Below are positions 61,796-64,000 of a stretch of DNA of 64,000 nt, in pieces (positions within the stretch are counted from its first letter, which is position 1; every line of letters begins with the position of its first letter). This stretch comes from Hoylesella oralis ATCC 33269 (GTDB lineage Bacteria; Bacteroidota; Bacteroidia; Bacteroidales; Bacteroidaceae). The translations under genes were made by a program, and so were the position numbers. The stretch covers positions 124,001 through 188,000 of the forward strand of contig NZ_GL833119.1 of assembly GCF_000185145.2 (NCBI RefSeq), read 5' to 3'. The notes below the pieces were generated by a model. That model was given only the letters and a program-made list of their open reading frames with translations. It ran no database searches and was not told the DNA's origin.

Positions 61796-63229
61796 ATGAA
61801 AATAATAAATACCATCTTCGCAGCATGTATCTGCGTCTCGTTGTTCTCATGCGATCTCATGAAACCCGAGGGAATTGTCAACCCTAACGTAGACGAAGAC
61901 GCCTATTTAAATACACCCAATGCCATGGAAACATGGGTAAACGGCACCGAAAAGTCGTTCGCGCAAGCCATCGGCACCTTCTGTCTACACACGGAAATCA
62001 TGACAGACAACTACTTCAACAACTACACCCGCGAGAGTAAGGTGTTCGATATTCCGCAGCTACTCTATACCGATCCCGACATCGCCACGCTGCAACGTTA
62101 CGTGGGGAACCTGCGCGAATCGGCCGATTACGGTATCGACAAGGTGCAGAAACACGATACCAACACCACTCGAGCACAGCTTTTCAAGCTGTATTATATC
62201 AAGGCTTACTCGTATATTCTTGCCGGAGAAAACTTTCGTGCACTGCCCGTAACCACGGGAGGCGAGCCGAAAACATGGCATGAACAGTTGCAATTGGCGC
62301 TGCAAACACTCGACAAAGCGCTCGAATACGCCGTAAGCAACACCGGCAAGGCGTTCATACATACGCTCAAGGCACGTTCCTATTACCGTTTGGGAGATGC
62401 AGACAAAGCCATCGAAGAGGCACAATCGTCGCTCAATCTATCGGATAATTTCATCGTACAAGTTACTTTCGACGGCGATAACGGTATATCCAATGCCATG
62501 CAAGAAGACATCTGGGGCACCATGTACCAGCCACTACCGCGCTTAGACTTCCTTGATCCCAAGTATTTTCAGCTCACTTCTACCGACCAGAAGCCCATCT
62601 GCATCGCCAAGGCAGAAGAAAATTACCTGATACTTGCCGAGGCCGACCTCGCTAAAAGTCGATTGAGCGATGCTAAAAGTCGATTGGTGAAACTTATTTC
62701 TTTGGTCAAGACGCGCCCGATACAGCATAATCTGAACGATCAGCTCGAGGGCAGATACAACGGAGGCTTCAAACATTACCCTAACAGTGCCGATTATGTG
62801 GTGGCAGCATCTAAGGATGACGCCTATAGAACGGGCCTTGTGCTCGACAGGCGTGCCCCCAACCTTATCAGCGTGCCCACGGTATCGGGCACATCGGTAA
62901 CGGAAGACATGGTCAGGGCATGTACCACGGTCGATTCCGCACTCGAACTAACGTACCTGATGCGGCAGGAAATATTCATTGCAGAGGGCAGGCGTCTGGC
63001 CGATCTCGGCATCCGACTGCCGATAAGCGAGGTAGAAGCGGCCGGTAAACCGTCGTCTGCTCCTTATACACAGGCACTCATTCCTGCCTTCATCCCCTTG
63101 GAACAGAGCATGGATGCCTTTGATATGGACGATACAACGCACCGCGTTACCATCAGATATAACATGAACCGAGTGATTGTAGAGAACAAAGCAACGGAAT
63201 ACGTGGCACCGTTCTTTAACAAACCATAA
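61796..63229 (+). CDS. RagB/SusD-family surface lipoprotein
   Basis: This 477-residue lipoprotein has a signal peptide ending at lipobox CVSLFSC and the helical TPR-like SusD fold, with EIMTDNYFNNYT near residue 65, LFKLYYIKAYSYILAGENF, and LTYLMRQEIFIAEGRRLADLGIRL near the C-terminus. SusD proteins cap their SusC partner and capture ligand. Start ATG 61796 is chosen over the upstream TTG. A 21-bp in-frame tandem repeat (GCTAAAAGTCGATTG at 62651 and 62672) duplicates AKSRL. Confidence 0.93.
   Translation: MKIINTIFAACICVSLFSCDLMKPEGIVNPNVDEDAYLNTPNAMETWVNGTEKSFAQAIGTFCLHTEIMTDNYFNNYTRESKVFDIPQLLYTDPDIATLQRYVGNLRESADYGIDKVQKHDTNTTRAQLFKLYYIKAYSYILAGENFRALPVTTGGEPKTWHEQLQLALQTLDKALEYAVSNTGKAFIHTLKARSYYRLGDADKAIEEAQSSLNLSDNFIVQVTFDGDNGISNAMQEDIWGTMYQPLPRLDFLDPKYFQLTSTDQKPICIAKAEENYLILAEADLAKSRLSDAKSRLVKLISLVKTRPIQHNLNDQLEGRYNGGFKHYPNSADYVVAASKDDAYRTGLVLDRRAPNLISVPTVSGTSVTEDMVRACTTVDSALELTYLMRQEIFIAEGRRLADLGIRLPISEVEAAGKPSSAPYTQALIPAFIPLEQSMDAFDMDDTTHRVTIRYNMNRVIVENKATEYVAPFFNKP
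62651..62686 (+). repeat. In-frame 21-bp direct repeat in the SusD gene
   Basis: GCTAAAAGTCGATTG occurs at 62651-62665 and 62672-62686, identical over 15 bases at a 21-bp offset. It encodes AKSRL twice, a seven-residue duplication within a helical hairpin. Confidence 0.8.
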
Positions 63230-63254
63230 GAGTAAGACCGATAGATCATTGCTC

Positions 63255-63309
63255 TATGCGGCTTATCAGGCATGCCTAATCGCCGTAGACCTGCTAAATA
63301 AGCCGCATA
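63255..63309 (+). terminator. Hairpin after the SusD gene
   Basis: TATGCGGCTTAT (63255-63266) and ATAAGCCGCATA (63298-63309) form a perfect 12-bp stem with a 31-base loop, about 25 bp after the stop codon. No T-run follows. Confidence 0.55.
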
Positions 63310-63314
63310 AATAT

Positions 63315-63345
63315 TTTGTATTGTCGGCTATATATGTTACCTTTG
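63315..63345 (+). promoter_or_regulatory. Promoter of the YqiA-like gene
   Basis: TTTG (63315-63318) and TACCTTTG (63338-63345) with a 19-base spacer; the start codon is about 90 bases downstream. Confidence 0.75.
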
Positions 63346-63435
63346 CAAAACACAGGCAGAACCTCAACGAATTGAAGCACATTGCTTTGTGTTCGTTTGG
63401 CACCGTCTTTGCAACACACAAGCGGCAAGATTTCA

Positions 63436-64000
63436 ATGGAAAACCAGTATATCAAGCAGTATTCCGACATCATGTCGGGCAAGACGATACTATATGTTCA
63501 CGGCTTCGGATCGTCGGCGCAATCGGGAACGGTAAAGCGCATACAAGACACGCTCCCGCAGTCTAAGGTCGTTGCCTACGACCTGCCGTTGCATCCCGAA
63601 GAGGCCATGTCGCTGCTCCGCCGTGTGTGCAGCGAACAAAATCCCGGCCTTATCATCGGCACTTCGATGGGAGGAATGTACACGGAAATGCTCTACGGCT
63701 ACGACAGAATTATCGTTAATCCGGCTTTCAGAATGGGAGAAACGATGCACGAACACGGTATGATGGGCAAACAGACGTATCAAAATCCACGACAAGACGG
63801 CATACAGGAGTTCATCGTGACCAAGGCCTTGGTGAAAGAGTACAAGGAGATAACGGAGCAATGTTTTGCCCATGTAACCGCTGAAGAGCGAAATCGCGTG
63901 TACGGACTGTTCGGCGATCAAGACCAAGTGGTGCATACGTTCGACTTGTTTCACGAACATTATCCCAATGCTATCCGCTTTCACGGCGAACACCGCCTGA
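63436..64000 (+). CDS. YqiA-like alpha/beta-fold esterase (partial, runs off the window)
   Basis: An open frame from ATG 63436 continues to the window end (188 codons). It encodes ILYVHGFGSSAQSGT, the nucleophile elbow GLIIGTSMGGMYTEML, and a possible Asp in VYGLFGDQDQVVHT, with His-containing FHGEHRL at the end, as in the UPF0227/YqiA esterases. These hydrolyse short acyl esters; a physiological substrate is not known. No signal peptide is seen, so it is cytosolic. It has its own promoter. The C-terminus is missing only because the window ends. Confidence 0.85.
   Translation, partial: MENQYIKQYSDIMSGKTILYVHGFGSSAQSGTVKRIQDTLPQSKVVAYDLPLHPEEAMSLLRRVCSEQNPGLIIGTSMGGMYTEMLYGYDRIIVNPAFRMGETMHEHGMMGKQTYQNPRQDGIQEFIVTKALVKEYKEITEQCFAHVTAEERNRVYGLFGDQDQVVHTFDLFHEHYPNAIRFHGEHRL

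Overview
The window looks like a chromosomal segment of a Bacteroidales bacterium, most likely in or near the Prevotellaceae. The evidence is a RagA/SusC plus RagB/SusD outer-membrane pair, an HU-related protein of the Bacteroidota type, the yicC-gmk-nadD and DUF4290-murA-rimM-dxr-rseP gene orders, and promoters of the Bacteroidota form (TAnnTTTG, often with a TTG or TTTG 19-20 bp upstream) in front of many genes. Shine-Dalgarno signals are weak or absent. Genes for pyruvate formate-lyase and an oxygen-dependent class Ia ribonucleotide reductase suggest an oxygen-tolerant fermenter. No rRNA, tRNA, CRISPR array, prophage or classical insertion sequence was seen. Genus assignment is inference only.

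Layout. 1-1.2 kb: rplM-rpsI on the minus strand, reading toward a probable rpsB just outside the window. 1.8-5.7 kb: a cobalamin riboswitch followed by nrdA-nrdB. 5.7-8.3 kb: a divergent glycosyltransferase and flippase. 8.6-13 kb: purB, an RluB/RsuA-type pseudouridine synthase with a long Gly/Arg/Tyr/Asn-rich tail, and asnS. 13-17 kb: cvfB-like, lolD-like and a cation/proton antiporter, with a strict 22-bp tandem array in the gap. 17.3-24 kb: asd, pflB-pflA, a lipoprotein serpin and ridA. 24.4-38.4 kb: a cell-surface glycan region with a TarI/IspD-like cytidylyltransferase, SDR epimerase, LicD, glycosyltransferase, three AT3 acyltransferases, a UbiA-HAD-GtrA module, two GT-C-like membrane paralogues and a phosphoethanolamine-transferase-like protein. 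38.6-47.9 kb: an outer-membrane barrel, nadD, gmk fused to a DUF559 nuclease, yicC, and divergently tsaB-DUF4290-murA-rimM-dxr-rseP. 48-54.7 kb: a hydrolase gene broken by one TGA, a small conserved-looking gene, a fourth AT3, gpmA, an SDR-like gene divergent from an HxlR regulator, and a BASS transporter. 55-64 kb: type III glutamine synthetase, the HU-related gene with a 22-bp phased palindrome array, HdeD-like, SusC/SusD and the start of a YqiA-like esterase.

The most unusual items are: (1) a 557-bp unit bounded by about 43-bp inverted repeats that carries a DUF559 nuclease domain and is fused in frame to the guanylate kinase gene; (2) four palindromes at exact 22-bp spacing upstream of the HU-related gene, next to two promoter boxes facing apart in a perfect 19-bp palindrome; (3) a UbiA-HAD-GtrA operon that could make and move a polyprenyl-phosphate pentose donor; (4) a separate seven-copy 22-bp array; (5) MurA with Asp in place of the fosfomycin-target Cys; (6) B12-riboswitch control of class Ia RNR. 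All assignments are by reading motifs; no database search was run.
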